Shown here: positions 1-7,645 of the stretch, in pieces | Numbering within the stretch: the stretch's first letter is position 1 | Layout: every line of letters begins with the position of its first letter | Assembly (NCBI GenBank): GCA_963727045.1 | Contig: CAVSES010000001.1 | Location: forward strand, 1,054,001 to 1,118,000 | Direction of reading: 5' to 3' | From: Bog-1198 sp963727045 | GTDB lineage: Bacteria; Pseudomonadota; Gammaproteobacteria; Steroidobacterales; Steroidobacteraceae | Length of the DNA stretch: 64,000 nucleotides | Program-made: the position numbers and the translations under genes | The notes under the pieces: model-generated | Told to the model about the DNA's origin: nothing | What the model saw: the letters and a program-made list of their open reading frames with translations, nothing else | Databases searched by the model: none

Positions 1-804
1 CTCCGGTGCCGCGTAGTCGAGGGTCAGCGCGCGACCGGCGAACTCGGTCAGAGCCGGCGCGCCGGGTCGGTCCGGTGTCAGCAGCTTTGCGATGCCAAAA
101 TCGAGCAGCTGGACCTCCCCGGCGGCCGTCACCAACATGTTGGAAGGCTTCAGATCGCGGTGAACCACCAGATGGCTGTGGGCATATTGGACCGCCCCGA
201 GAACCTGGCGAAATAGTTGGAGACGCTCTTCGACCGAGAGATGACGAGTGTTGCAATAATCGTTGATCGGCGTACCGTCAATGTACTGAAGCGCCAGGAA
301 GGGTTGCCCATTGGCGCTGACGCCGGCGTCATACAGCCGCGCGATATGCGGATGCTCAAGCGCCGCCAGGATGTCCCGCTCGCGCGCAAACCTCGCCATC
401 AATTCACGTTGAAAAGGACCCGCAAAGGGCAGCTTCAGCGCGACCTGGCGGTCCAACTGGCCGTCTACTCGGTGTGCAAGCCACACGCGACCCATGCCTC
501 CGACACCGATTTCTCGGATGAGCCTATACGGTCCTATCTCGCTCCCGACGTCGGGCAGGTCGGGCGGTTCCAGCGCGGCGCGAAGGGCGCCCTCGCTAGC
601 CAGGTTGAGCGACAGCGGGGCCGCAAGAAAGTCACCTGTTTCCAGATACGCGTGCTCCGCTAGCAGGCGCTCAAGGGTGGGCTTTAGAGCGGGCGGTGGC
701 CCACCAGGATCCTCAAGCCAAGCGCCTCGCTCGGCGGGCGTCAATTCAAGGGCCATGTCGAGGAGGCTAAACAGTTGGCGCCATTCGGCGCTGGTAGCTT
801 TCAT
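1..804 (-). CDS. Serine/threonine protein kinase (PknB-like), C-terminus cut by window edge
   Basis: Reading leftward from ATG at 804, the frame is open for 268 codons to the window edge. An ~88-residue leader precedes a Hanks-type kinase domain. Visible motifs are the glycine loop IGVGGMGRVW (residues 99-108), the VALK lysine (about 124), the catalytic loop HRDLKPSN (215-222), DFG (235-237) and APE as the last three residues seen. All residues needed for ATP binding and phosphotransfer are present, so this should be an active cytoplasmic-domain kinase. Family members usually continue with a membrane segment and TPR or WD repeats, which cannot be seen here. A divergent PilZ gene starts 93 bases away. 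Substrate unknown. Confidence 0.93.
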   Translation of the reverse strand, partial: MKATSAEWRQLFSLLDMALELTPAERGAWLEDPGGPPPALKPTLERLLAEHAYLETGDFLAAPLSLNLASEGALRAALEPPDLPDVGSEIGPYRLIREIGVGGMGRVWLAHRVDGQLDRQVALKLPFAGPFQRELMARFARERDILAALEHPHIARLYDAGVSANGQPFLALQYIDGTPINDYCNTRHLSVEERLQLFRQVLGAVQYAHSHLVVHRDLKPSNMLVTAAGEVQLLDFGIAKLLTPDRPGAPALTEFAGRALTLDYAAPE

Positions 805-897
805 TGGCTGGCGCCCCACCCCGCCGTAATTTATGGAAATGATTCTCCTAGTGTACCCTCGGGCAACTAGGGATAGTCAGGATCTGGGATCAACACC

Positions 898-1236
898 ATG
901 ACACTGGTCGAAAAGCGCAAGAACCCTCGGTATCCGCTGCTTCGTCAACCGGTGGGGGACTTTCGATTAATAACACCCGAGCAGACATATCCCATCAAGA
1001 TAATCAATGACATCTCGACTTCCGGGATACGGTTTTATCTGGACACGAGTCTGGCTCCGCGCATGAAGGTCGCAGTCGAATATGTCGAACCTCGGGTTAA
1101 GCTCGAGGTGAACGGAATCATTGCGTGGTGCGCCACTCGATTGCATGGAGGCCACAAGGGCGACGGTCGGGGGCGTTTCATCATCGGCCTCCAACTACTG
1201 AGTCCAATGTTGCTCATGGCTGTCTCTGGAACCTAG
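898..1236 (+). CDS. PilZ domain protein, putative cyclic-di-GMP receptor
   Basis: This 112-residue protein consists almost entirely of a PilZ domain. The N-terminal RKNPRY matches the RxxxR c-di-GMP-binding motif, and NDISTSG matches the [D/N]xSxxG motif about 30 residues later. It probably binds cyclic-di-GMP and relays it to a partner; which output (motility, pili, exopolysaccharide) cannot be told. It stands alone, divergent from the kinase gene and about 90 bases before the Dph6-like gene. After GLQLLSPM the tail is short, and an open stretch in another frame continues to 1310, so a small C-terminal frameshift is possible but unproven. Confidence 0.82.
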   Translation: MTLVEKRKNPRYPLLRQPVGDFRLITPEQTYPIKIINDISTSGIRFYLDTSLAPRMKVAVEYVEPRVKLEVNGIIAWCATRLHGGHKGDGRGRFIIGLQLLSPMLLMAVSGT

Positions 1237-1325
1237 ATACGACGATCTCGTTGACGCTCGACGGCAGACGCCATACCGTGGTTGGCACCCTCCTCCACTG
1301 GTCAGATTAGCGTCTGAAGTTATTG

Positions 1326-2027
1326 ATGACTGCCGAGAACTCGTCTCGTAAAAAGCCTCTCAAGGAACCCATCGTCTTGTCCTGGAGTGGCGGTAAGGAC
1401 AGCACCATGGCCGCATACCATCTGCTGTCTTCTCAGAAATACGACATCGCGGCGCTCTTGACGACCGTGACGGAAGACTACGATCGAATCAGCATGCACG
1501 GCGTTCGGCGCGAATTGCTCGATCGCCAGGCTGCTTCTCTGGAAATACCGCTGCACACAGTCTTGATTCCGAAGGAATGCACCAATGAGATCTACGAAGT
1601 TCGTATGACGGAGGCCTTCGGCCACTTCAAAGCCCGCGGCATCACGAAGATCGCCTTCGGAGATCTCTTTCTCCCGGACGTGAAGCGATATCGCGACGAA
1701 CGCTTGGAAGCGGCCGGCATGACGGGCGTGTATCCGATTTGGATGCGAGACACGGACGAACTAGTGCGGACCTTCATTGGATTGGGATTCAAGGCGATCG
1801 TGGCATGCGTCGACACACAAGCGATTGCCGCATCCTTTGCCGGCAGAGAAATCGATCACAGTCTCCTGCACGACCTTCCGGAAACCGCCGATCCCTGTGG
1901 CGAATACGGCGAGTACCATTCCTTTGTCCACGATGGCCCCATTTTTAAGCACCCCGTCGCTTGCAAAGCTGGCGCAAGAACCCTCCGCTCATCTCGATTC
2001 AACTACTGCGACATCGTGCCGCTGTGA
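1326..2027 (+). CDS. Dph6/DUF71-family PP-loop ATP-binding protein
   Basis: A 233-residue N-type ATP pyrophosphatase-like protein. The PP-loop SWSGGKDS lies near the N-terminus, and the family signature CGEYGEYHSFV near residue 195 corresponds to the conserved GGEYHT-type motif of Dph6/DUF71 proteins. Eukaryotic Dph6 amidates diphthine, but bacteria lack diphthamide, so bacterial members are thought to adenylate other carboxylates and the substrate here is unknown. A TTG just before the ATG at 1326 could also start translation; ATG is preferred. It converges with the racemase gene, so it forms no operon with it. Confidence 0.85.
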   Translation: MTAENSSRKKPLKEPIVLSWSGGKDSTMAAYHLLSSQKYDIAALLTTVTEDYDRISMHGVRRELLDRQAASLEIPLHTVLIPKECTNEIYEVRMTEAFGHFKARGITKIAFGDLFLPDVKRYRDERLEAAGMTGVYPIWMRDTDELVRTFIGLGFKAIVACVDTQAIAASFAGREIDHSLLHDLPETADPCGEYGEYHSFVHDGPIFKHPVACKAGARTLRSSRFNYCDIVPL

Positions 2028-2116
2028 GTCTGCACCAGTAAGATGCGCGGCTCCCAGCACATCCGACAGTGCATCCATCAAAGATCGCTTCTCCCGGCAT
2101 GCTCGTCGGCGGCCGA

Positions 2117-2812
2117 TTAGCCGCTCCGCAGCGCCCAGTCGACCGCGTACTCCGCGTGCAGGTTCGTGGTGTCGAGCAGCGGCAGGGGCGAGTCTGCCTC
2201 GGTGATCAGCATTGCGATCTCCGTGCAACCGAGAATCACGCCCTGCGCCCCCGCCTCCGCCAGCCGCGCGATAACATCGAGGTAGCGGCGACGCGAGGTA
2301 TCGATCACCTTGCCGAGGCACAGCTCCTCGAAGACCACGCGGTGCACTTCGGCCCGGTCCTCAGGCCCGGGAATGAGAACATCAAGGCCTTGCCGTCGGA
2401 GCCGCTCGGCGTAGAAGGGCAATTCCATCGTGAAGCGCGTCCCGAGGAGCCCGAGGCGGGTGAGATCCGAGCGCCGCGCTGCCTCAGCCAAGGGGTCGAT
2501 GATGTGCAGAAGCGGGATGGACACCGCGGCCTCGATCGCCGGCGCAACCTTGTGCAGCGTGTTCGTACAGAGGACGAGGGCCTCGGCACCGCCGCGCTCG
2601 AGAGTCTGCGCCAGGCGCCCGAGCACCGCAGCGGCTTCATCCCAGCGGTCGGTTCGCATCAGCGCCTCAATCTCCGCGAAATCCACGGAGCCCAGAAGAA
2701 TCCGGGCGGAGTGCAGACCGCCGAGTCGACGGCGTACCGCCTCGTTCATGAGCCGGTAGTAGGGAACCGTCGATTCCCAGCTCATTCCGCCGAGCAGGCC
2801 CAGCAGCTTCAT
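2117..2812 (-). CDS. Aspartate/glutamate racemase family protein (YgeA/RacX-like)
   Basis: This 231-residue protein begins MKLLGLLGGMSWEST, the typical N-terminus of the YgeA/RacX group of cofactor-independent amino-acid racemases. The two catalytic cysteines lie in LCTNT and LGCTEI, with the usual spacing for the two-base mechanism. It likely interconverts L- and D-forms of an amino acid in the cytoplasm, possibly a broad-range substrate as for YgeA. The ATG at 2812 is preferred over an upstream GTG at 2839 because it matches the family N-terminus. The gene is monocistronic as far as can be seen and is followed upstream by a dispersed repeat. Confidence 0.9.
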   Translation of the reverse strand: MKLLGLLGGMSWESTVPYYRLMNEAVRRRLGGLHSARILLGSVDFAEIEALMRTDRWDEAAAVLGRLAQTLERGGAEALVLCTNTLHKVAPAIEAAVSIPLLHIIDPLAEAARRSDLTRLGLLGTRFTMELPFYAERLRRQGLDVLIPGPEDRAEVHRVVFEELCLGKVIDTSRRRYLDVIARLAEAGAQGVILGCTEIAMLITEADSPLPLLDTTNLHAEYAVDWALRSG

Positions 2813-2919
2813 TGCGGTCGGGAAGGCTTGTGCGCTCACGGTCCACTCTCTGCATAAGGTTCGGATGGCAGAACACTACTACGACATCGTGTTGCTTGTG
2901 CTGATAATCGGATCGCTGC

Positions 2920-3069
2920 AGGGAGGGAATTGAAGATCCTCACTATTCGGAGAAGGTTACCCCCAATCTGAATCCCTAAAAGGCGTGACTGCCGGCGGAG
3001 GTCCGCGGACGTTAGTCGCTCATCCGCCCCGCTCATAATTTGGGGTATGCATTCCAAGGCTTTGTAGCG
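2920..3069. repeat. Dispersed repeat type R, copy 1
   Basis: Begins CAGGGAGGGAATTGAAGAT and ends near TTGTAGC. It is highly similar over the last ~100 bases to the segment at 5987-6166, including the shared block GTCCGCGGACG and the shared end. Weaker copies that keep mainly the GGGAGGGAAT start and a TTACCC block lie at 33262 and 44209. No terminal inverted repeats or transposase are seen. Read on the minus strand, copies 1 and 2 share an open frame (YKALECIPQIM versus YKALKCVPQIM). Confidence 0.75.
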
Positions 3070-3083
3070 TTGCCAATGCGGGC

Positions 3084-4586
3084 TCAATCGAACAGGCTGA
3101 GGATGCTTTGATACTTTTCGATGTAGCCGCGATTTTCGCGGTTGTAAGGCGGAATGCTGACTGCTCGCACCACCGAGGCTTGCTCGCGCCAGACACAGGG
3201 GCAGGCGACTGTGGAGCCCGGGGTGAGCTGGCCCGCGCGGCGTAGCTCGCCGAGTTGGACGCCCATGCGGTCGAGTGCACGATAAAGCTTTGCGACGTTG
3301 CGCGGCCCGCCATTGTAGGCGGCGACTGCAAAGATGCCGAGCACTTCCGGATTCGTGCGATAGGCGGAACGGATTTCACTGCTCATCTGAGATAGCTCTA
3401 GGTCCAGCAGGCAGACGGCCGCCTTCATTGCGTTCGGCAGGCGGGTCGCGCCGCGCTCGAAGTTTGGGTCCAGCTGCGCGCCGCGGCACCTGCGCACGAC
3501 GAGTGAATAGGTGCCATTGCCGTGCCGGTTGGTGAACTGCATGGGACCCAGCGCTTTCGCACTCGAGACGCTGTAGCGATACGCCTCCTCGCGCTTGAGG
3601 CCGTACTGGTTGAGCACCTCTTCGAATGCATCTTTGCCCTTTTCGAGGAAGTCCTCGTCGTCGGTCTGTTCTATGACCGCGAGCGTCGTGATCACCTCAG
3701 CGGGTACCACATCCGCGAGCAGCTCGCCCGGAAAGGCCGCGCTCGGCACGTTCGCGTTACGAAGTTCGTCGATGGCGCGCCGTGCGGTGGTGAGCAGGAA
3801 ATCCCTGCCGCCCGTGACGAAGCGCGGGTCAAGGGTATCCTTGGTATACGGCAGGTAGACGATGGGCCGCGCCGTCGCCGCCGCCTCGCGCCAGCGTTTC
3901 TTCTTGATGAGGGTGTTGTCGAATACCGGGAACTTGCGGCCGTAGACCTTCAGCTCCTCGCCGCCGCGCGAGAATGCAAACATCAGCCGCTCGGCCCCTG
4001 TACCGTTCACGTGCCGCGCCTCAATCCCGGGCGTGCGCACGGCGAAGGGCAGTGGTCCGTGGCCGGGCTTCCATTTCACCGGCGGGCGGGGGATCTCCAA
4101 GTAAGCAATGGTCCAGTTCTTCTGCGTCTCGCTCCACAACGCGAACGCGACCGGCCGGCCGCGCAGCACCTCGCGCCCGCCCTTACCGGTGAAAGCGTAC
4201 TGCAGTTCCACGTCGCGCAGCTGCGCCTGGCCCTCGGCGACCAAGTCGCGGATGACGAGGTGACGCTCGCGCCCCTCCACGACCAACTCCGGCAAGCCCT
4301 CGGTCCTGGGCGGCGCCTCGCGCTGCTCCGACTCGGCGACGGCCGCCGGAACCTCGGGCTCACCCTCGTCTTTGGCTTCGCTCGCGGCCAGCGGGAGGTC
4401 CTGCACATCGGGCGCGGCGACGGTTTCCGCGACCAGCGTTGGGTCGTCCGCTGCCTCGATGCGCCCGCCCGAGGAGGCGCACGCAGAGCAGAGAAGGAGG
4501 CCCAGGAGCGGCAGCGCCGTTGAGGCACTGCGGGAGACGCGCAGAGAGGGACGCAGAAATGCAGAAGCAGGCGGTGGGAGTGACAT
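3084..4586 (-). CDS. Lytic transglycosylase-like lipoprotein (SLT domain)
   Basis: A 500-residue secreted protein. The N-terminus has a hydrophobic signal ending in LLLCSACASSGG, which could be a lipoprotein signal with an imperfect lipobox. Residues 45-110 are acidic and of low complexity. The C-terminal third carries lysozyme-like transglycosylase (SLT) motifs: ALGPMQFTNRHG, AAYNGGPRNV and NRENRGYIEKY, the Glu-GxMQ / AYNGG / Y pattern of the family. It probably cleaves peptidoglycan glycan strands in the periplasm. The middle ~200 residues match no domain I recognise. Upstream are 424 bases without a gene. Confidence 0.83.
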   Translation of the reverse strand: MSLPPPASAFLRPSLRVSRSASTALPLLGLLLCSACASSGGRIEAADDPTLVAETVAAPDVQDLPLAASEAKDEGEPEVPAAVAESEQREAPPRTEGLPELVVEGRERHLVIRDLVAEGQAQLRDVELQYAFTGKGGREVLRGRPVAFALWSETQKNWTIAYLEIPRPPVKWKPGHGPLPFAVRTPGIEARHVNGTGAERLMFAFSRGGEELKVYGRKFPVFDNTLIKKKRWREAAATARPIVYLPYTKDTLDPRFVTGGRDFLLTTARRAIDELRNANVPSAAFPGELLADVVPAEVITTLAVIEQTDDEDFLEKGKDAFEEVLNQYGLKREEAYRYSVSSAKALGPMQFTNRHGNGTYSLVVRRCRGAQLDPNFERGATRLPNAMKAAVCLLDLELSQMSSEIRSAYRTNPEVLGIFAVAAYNGGPRNVAKLYRALDRMGVQLGELRRAGQLTPGSTVACPCVWREQASVVRAVSIPPYNRENRGYIEKYQSILSLFD

Positions 4587-5010
4587 CGTAGTCCGATGAT
4601 ACCTGGAACGGCGCGCCGCACGACCTCGAAGCGCGCGACGTGCTTCGCAGTTTGTCGTTCGCGCAGCGCCGGGAGCGCGACAATAGTAATCAGATAGCAG
4701 CCAGTCCTAACTGCCGACCGTCGACCACGTTCACACCCTGCATTTAAACAAGTGCGGCATCGCGGCCGCTTTTGCCACCAATACTACCCTTAGCAACCAA
4801 TGACCCCACTCATAGGTCGGATGGATATCTGCCCCAATTGCCTCGGCCTTGAGCAGCTCGCTGTGCTGTCGCCGCCGCCGTGGGCCGGGTGGACACTCCG
4901 TTAGTGGACACGTGTACACCTCCGCGCTCAGTGAAGAGGCATCCTTACATCAATAACGGCATGCTAAGAAGGTGTGTTTAGCAGCCGCTGACCGTAAGTC
5001 TGCAAATCCC
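4587..5010. other. Gene-free stretch
   Basis: Lies between the HDOD and transglycosylase genes, both on the minus strand. Short open frames exist but resemble nothing known. It presumably contains the promoter of the transglycosylase gene near its left end; no clear -35/-10, terminator or repeat was seen. Confidence 0.4.
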
Positions 5011-5886
5011 TTATGAGTACAAGGCACGCGCAAGCGACCTTACTTCTGCTTCCGCCTCGCCAATCAAGCCACGACATTCCTCAATTGACAGGTTGAGCCG
5101 CGCCAGGACGCCGCCCGAACTCAAACTGCTGGTGTCGCTACTGTTCATCATTCTATTCGCCAGCCGCATGCCGGCAATCAAAACGTCAGTCAGCGTTGGG
5201 GGTCCCGACCGCACCGCAAGGACATCTGCCTGCATGCCCACCGCTTCGCAAACAGCATCGTCGACACGCCAATTCTTCAGCACGGCTTTGGCGATCGTGG
5301 GATGCCATGCGTCCACAAGATCCTTACCCAGAGCGACACGCGGTTGCGACGCCTCTTGCCTCGCCAATTGAATGAGAATGTAGAGATAGCCAACGCGATG
5401 GAGCAGACCCGCAGCGAACGCATCGGGCATGGCAAGCTTCAAGCGTTTGACCACCGCGCCGCAGAAATGAGCAACTGCCACACTCTCGGACCATAGCTCA
5501 TCGAGCGGCCTCGCGATCGATCGCAGGAATTCAAGTCGTCGAACATCCGTAATAGCATGCGCCAGGACGACGCTGTAAACCTTCTGAGCACCGAGGCGCG
5601 TCACTGCAACACTTAGGTCAATGATCACCCTGCCCGTTGCGTTGAACGCGGCCGAGTTGGCCATATTGAGCAGCCGGTTGGCGAGAATCGGATCGGCGGA
5701 AATCGGGCGTGCAATCATCTGGGCCGAATAGTTCGGATTCTTCAGAACCTCCTGCACTTGAATGACAACTTGCGGAAAGGCGGGGAGATCAACAGTGCCG
5801 GCTTCGATGTTGGCCAGCATGCGGCGCAAAAACTCTACAGCTGCTCGCTCCTCTAGTCCATGGTCCTTCGGCTCCATCTTCAGCAA
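5011..5886 (-). CDS. HDOD domain protein
   Basis: This 291-residue protein has a single HDOD domain from about residue 30 to 230, recognised from LPAFPQVVIQVQEVL, PILANRLLNMANSAAF and AVTRLGAQKV. HDOD proteins lack the metal-binding HD residues of true phosphohydrolases and act as regulatory scaffolds in signalling, often with c-di-GMP or chemotaxis systems. In place of the usual HD-GLLHDIG motif it has AGLLHRVGYL. The C-terminal ~60 residues are helical. It stands alone; an R-type repeat begins 100 bases upstream of its start. Confidence 0.85.
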   Translation of the reverse strand: MLKMEPKDHGLEERAAVEFLRRMLANIEAGTVDLPAFPQVVIQVQEVLKNPNYSAQMIARPISADPILANRLLNMANSAAFNATGRVIIDLSVAVTRLGAQKVYSVVLAHAITDVRRLEFLRSIARPLDELWSESVAVAHFCGAVVKRLKLAMPDAFAAGLLHRVGYLYILIQLARQEASQPRVALGKDLVDAWHPTIAKAVLKNWRVDDAVCEAVGMQADVLAVRSGPPTLTDVLIAGMRLANRMMNSSDTSSLSSGGVLARLNLSIEECRGLIGEAEAEVRSLARALYS

Positions 5887-5986
5887 GCCCTAGCCGCCAC
5901 GTCGCGCGTACGATTCATAGTGCGATGACTGTACTCTTTTCGACGCGTTCCCGGGGTCCCGTTGCTCGGAGCGGAACATTCAAAGA

Positions 5987-6166
5987 CAGGGAGGGAATTG
6001 AAGATACTCACTATCGTGTGGAATCTAACGATATTTTTGATGACCCGTAGAAAGTTACCCCAACTTTGAATCCCTAAAGCGCGCGGCTGCTGGCGGACGT
6101 CCGCGGACGGTAGTCGCTCTTCTGTCCCGCCCATGATTTGAGGTACGCATTTCAAGGCCTTGTAGC
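5987..6166. repeat. Dispersed repeat type R, copy 2
   Basis: Shares the CAGGGAGGGAATTGAAGAT start, the GTTACCCC block, the GTCCGCGGACG core and the TTGTAGC end with the copy at 2920-3069, but has about 30 extra bases near its left end. Its right end lies 4 bases from the stop codon of the VapC/FitB toxin gene, so it abuts that TA module. Confidence 0.75.
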
Positions 6167-6170
6167 CTGC

Positions 6171-6569
6171 TCAGGACCGGGGTGTTAGGAACTCGCAGGT
6201 GACTTTTTTAGATCTCGAAAGAGGCTCGTCCAATGTTGCAAGCGGCAACTTGAGCGCTTCGGCAAGGGCGACATACCACGCGTCGTAACTAGTCATGTTG
6301 TGGCGCAGCTCCCAAATTCGCTCGGCAAATGGCTCGAACGAAAACAGCTCCATATCGAGCTGCATAAGATCTTCTTGCGCCGCGTTCGCCTCTGGCGTCG
6401 TGACTAGCTTTGCTCTCTCCAGACGACGAAATATATTCGTCGCTTCGACACGTGCCAGCTGAGGCGCATATAGCGAACCCCGTGCTAGAACCCTCTCTGC
6501 CCAAGCGCCTTGAGGGCCACTGTCAATTAGCGCGGCCACTAGCACAGACGAATCAACAACAATACTCAA
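6171..6569 (-). CDS. PIN-domain toxin (VapC/FitB-like)
   Basis: A 132-residue PIN domain ribonuclease toxin. The first acidic residue is in the N-terminal MSIVVDSSVLVAAL, a conserved glutamate is in ARVEATNIFRRL, and the C-terminal acidic cluster is SYDAWYVALAEAL followed by LATLDEPL. Such toxins cleave tRNA or rRNA in a Mg2+-dependent way. Its ATG overlaps the antitoxin stop by 4 bases (6566-6569), the usual coupled antitoxin-toxin order on the minus strand. Length and residues look complete, so it is probably active. Confidence 0.92.
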   Translation of the reverse strand: MSIVVDSSVLVAALIDSGPQGAWAERVLARGSLYAPQLARVEATNIFRRLERAKLVTTPEANAAQEDLMQLDMELFSFEPFAERIWELRHNMTSYDAWYVALAEALKLPLATLDEPLSRSKKVTCEFLTPRS

Positions 6570-6802
6570 CGCCGGTCAGCGTTTCTGTTATCGAGAATCT
6601 GTTCTGACGAGATACGAGTTTGTGCGGCGCGCTTTCTCTTGCGCACCTGCCGCAGCCATGCGTCTATTGATGGACGCGCAGCCAGCCGCTCCAGCTCGGC
6701 GCGCAAGAATTCTTGCATCGACTTACCCTGCATAGCTGCGCGGGAAGCCAACTCGTCGCGAACTTTCTCGGGAACGTCACGGATATTAATCTGGATCGCC
6801 AT
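6566..6802 (-). CDS. FitA/VapB-like ribbon-helix-helix antitoxin
   Basis: This 78-residue antitoxin opens with MAIQINIRDVPEKVRDEL, the ribbon-helix-helix N-terminus of the FitA-like Arc group. The C-terminal Arg/Lys-rich half should wrap around the PIN toxin encoded immediately downstream with a 4-base overlap. The FitA domain probably also represses this operon by binding a palindrome in the promoter upstream of 6802. That upstream DNA runs into a dispersed tRNA-like repeat within 45 bases. Confidence 0.9.
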   Translation of the reverse strand: MAIQINIRDVPEKVRDELASRAAMQGKSMQEFLRAELERLAARPSIDAWLRQVRKRKRAAQTRISSEQILDNRNADRR

Positions 6803-6846
6803 GCTTGCATAGTGCCAGCATTGCGGGCATCTTGCAAGCGCGTCAG

Positions 6847-7008
6847 CAGGGAGGGAATTGAACCCCCGAGACGCGGATTTTCAGCCCGCTGCCGGGAGTT
6901 CCAGGGGTTTAATAATCAACCATTTGCAGCGTCTTGCCGACCCCTTCCCAGGCACATCACGGCACAATTACGGCACATTCAATCTGAGTTGGTCACAAAT
7001 ACGGCACA
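6847..7008 (-). repeat. tRNA-like dispersed repeat type T, copy A
   Basis: Read on the minus strand the segment ends in a tRNA(Phe)-like 3' half: a stem-loop with GAA in the anticodon position (GCGGGCTGAAAATCCGC), then GTCTC, then a T-arm around TTCAATT. The D-arm and 5' half are missing. Instead it is preceded by a conserved stretch containing GGTCGGCAAGACGCTGCAA. Close copies occur at 16824 and 32129, with a partial at 29266. It sits between the FitAB pair and the decayed VapBC pair. It is not a functional tRNA gene. Confidence 0.75.
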
Positions 7009-7059
7009 CGGCATCTGGGACTCGCGACTTGGTTGATGACAATGGAGCCTGCGCTGCAG

Positions 7060-7081
7060 ATGTAGTACATTGTAATACATG
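7060..7081. promoter_or_regulatory. Retained operator palindrome of decayed VapBC
   Basis: The imperfect inverted repeat ATGTAGTACAT-TGTAATACATG is identical to the one just before the intact VapBC operon at 29332. Two GTA-N-TAC-like half-sites suggest an operator for a ribbon-helix-helix antitoxin. Here it precedes a deleted antitoxin gene. Confidence 0.55.
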
Positions 7082-7083
7082 CA

Positions 7084-7176
7084 TTTCGAACGCTGCGCAC
7101 CAAGCTGGTTGCGCGTGCGCAGGCCGGTGGGGTCAGTACCGATGAGGATGTTTTCGAAGCACTTAATAAGAAGTGA
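7084..7176 (+). pseudogene. VapB-like antitoxin remnant (N-terminus deleted)
   Basis: Nearly identical to the last ~30 codons of the intact antitoxin at 29351-29572 (frame FRTLRTKLVARAQAGG then DEDVFEAL). About 124 bases that would encode the DNA-binding N-terminal part are missing directly after the start codon, so the remaining ATG at 7079 is out of frame. No working antitoxin can be made. Confidence 0.85.
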
Positions 7177-7537
7177 GGATCGGACTTGATTCTTCCATAC
7201 TCATCGCGGCGCGTATCAGCCGTGCGGGGGTGTGTGCGGAGATGCTTGAGGATATTTTGCTGCATCATGAGCTGGTGAGAAATTCAATTTTCCGAAGCGC
7301 GATTCGGATCCGGTCGGCGCCTTCGTTCGTCGAGTTGGCATTGCTGTGCAGCCGGCCGATCTCCCGTCAGATCTTTGCCGGGATCCTACCGATGTACCGG
7401 TGCTGGGCACTGCGGTTGCCGGTGAATGCGCGCTCCTGATCAGCGTCGATCGGGATCTTCTCGATATGAAGGTAATTCGTGATATTCCGATTATTCGTCC
7501 CGGAGAGTATTGGCGGCGAAGTACCGAGACCGAATGA
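7173..7537 (+). pseudogene. VapC-like PIN toxin remnant
   Basis: Paralogue of the intact toxin at 29569-29976. It keeps the GTG start overlapping the antitoxin stop, the first ~35 codons and the C-terminal half (GECALLISVDRDLLDMK). About 43 bases are deleted in the middle with short TG microhomology at the ends, which shifts the frame. The first active-site segment also changed (GLDSSILIAA). Similarity to the intact locus continues some 50 bases past the stop, so the duplicated unit was larger than the two genes. Confidence 0.85.
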
Positions 7538-7645
7538 TCACTCCGATCTTCACCCTTCCATCGCCACGTTCTTTCCCGCAGAGCGCGCAGGAACCCATCG
7601 AATCTCCCGTCATCTTATAAAGCGAACAACCCCAATCACTGTACC

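Noticed and set aside
1237..1310. Possible frameshifted tail of the PilZ protein
   Set aside because: A short open stretch follows in another frame, but PilZ domains often end where this one does and no motif supports the extension.
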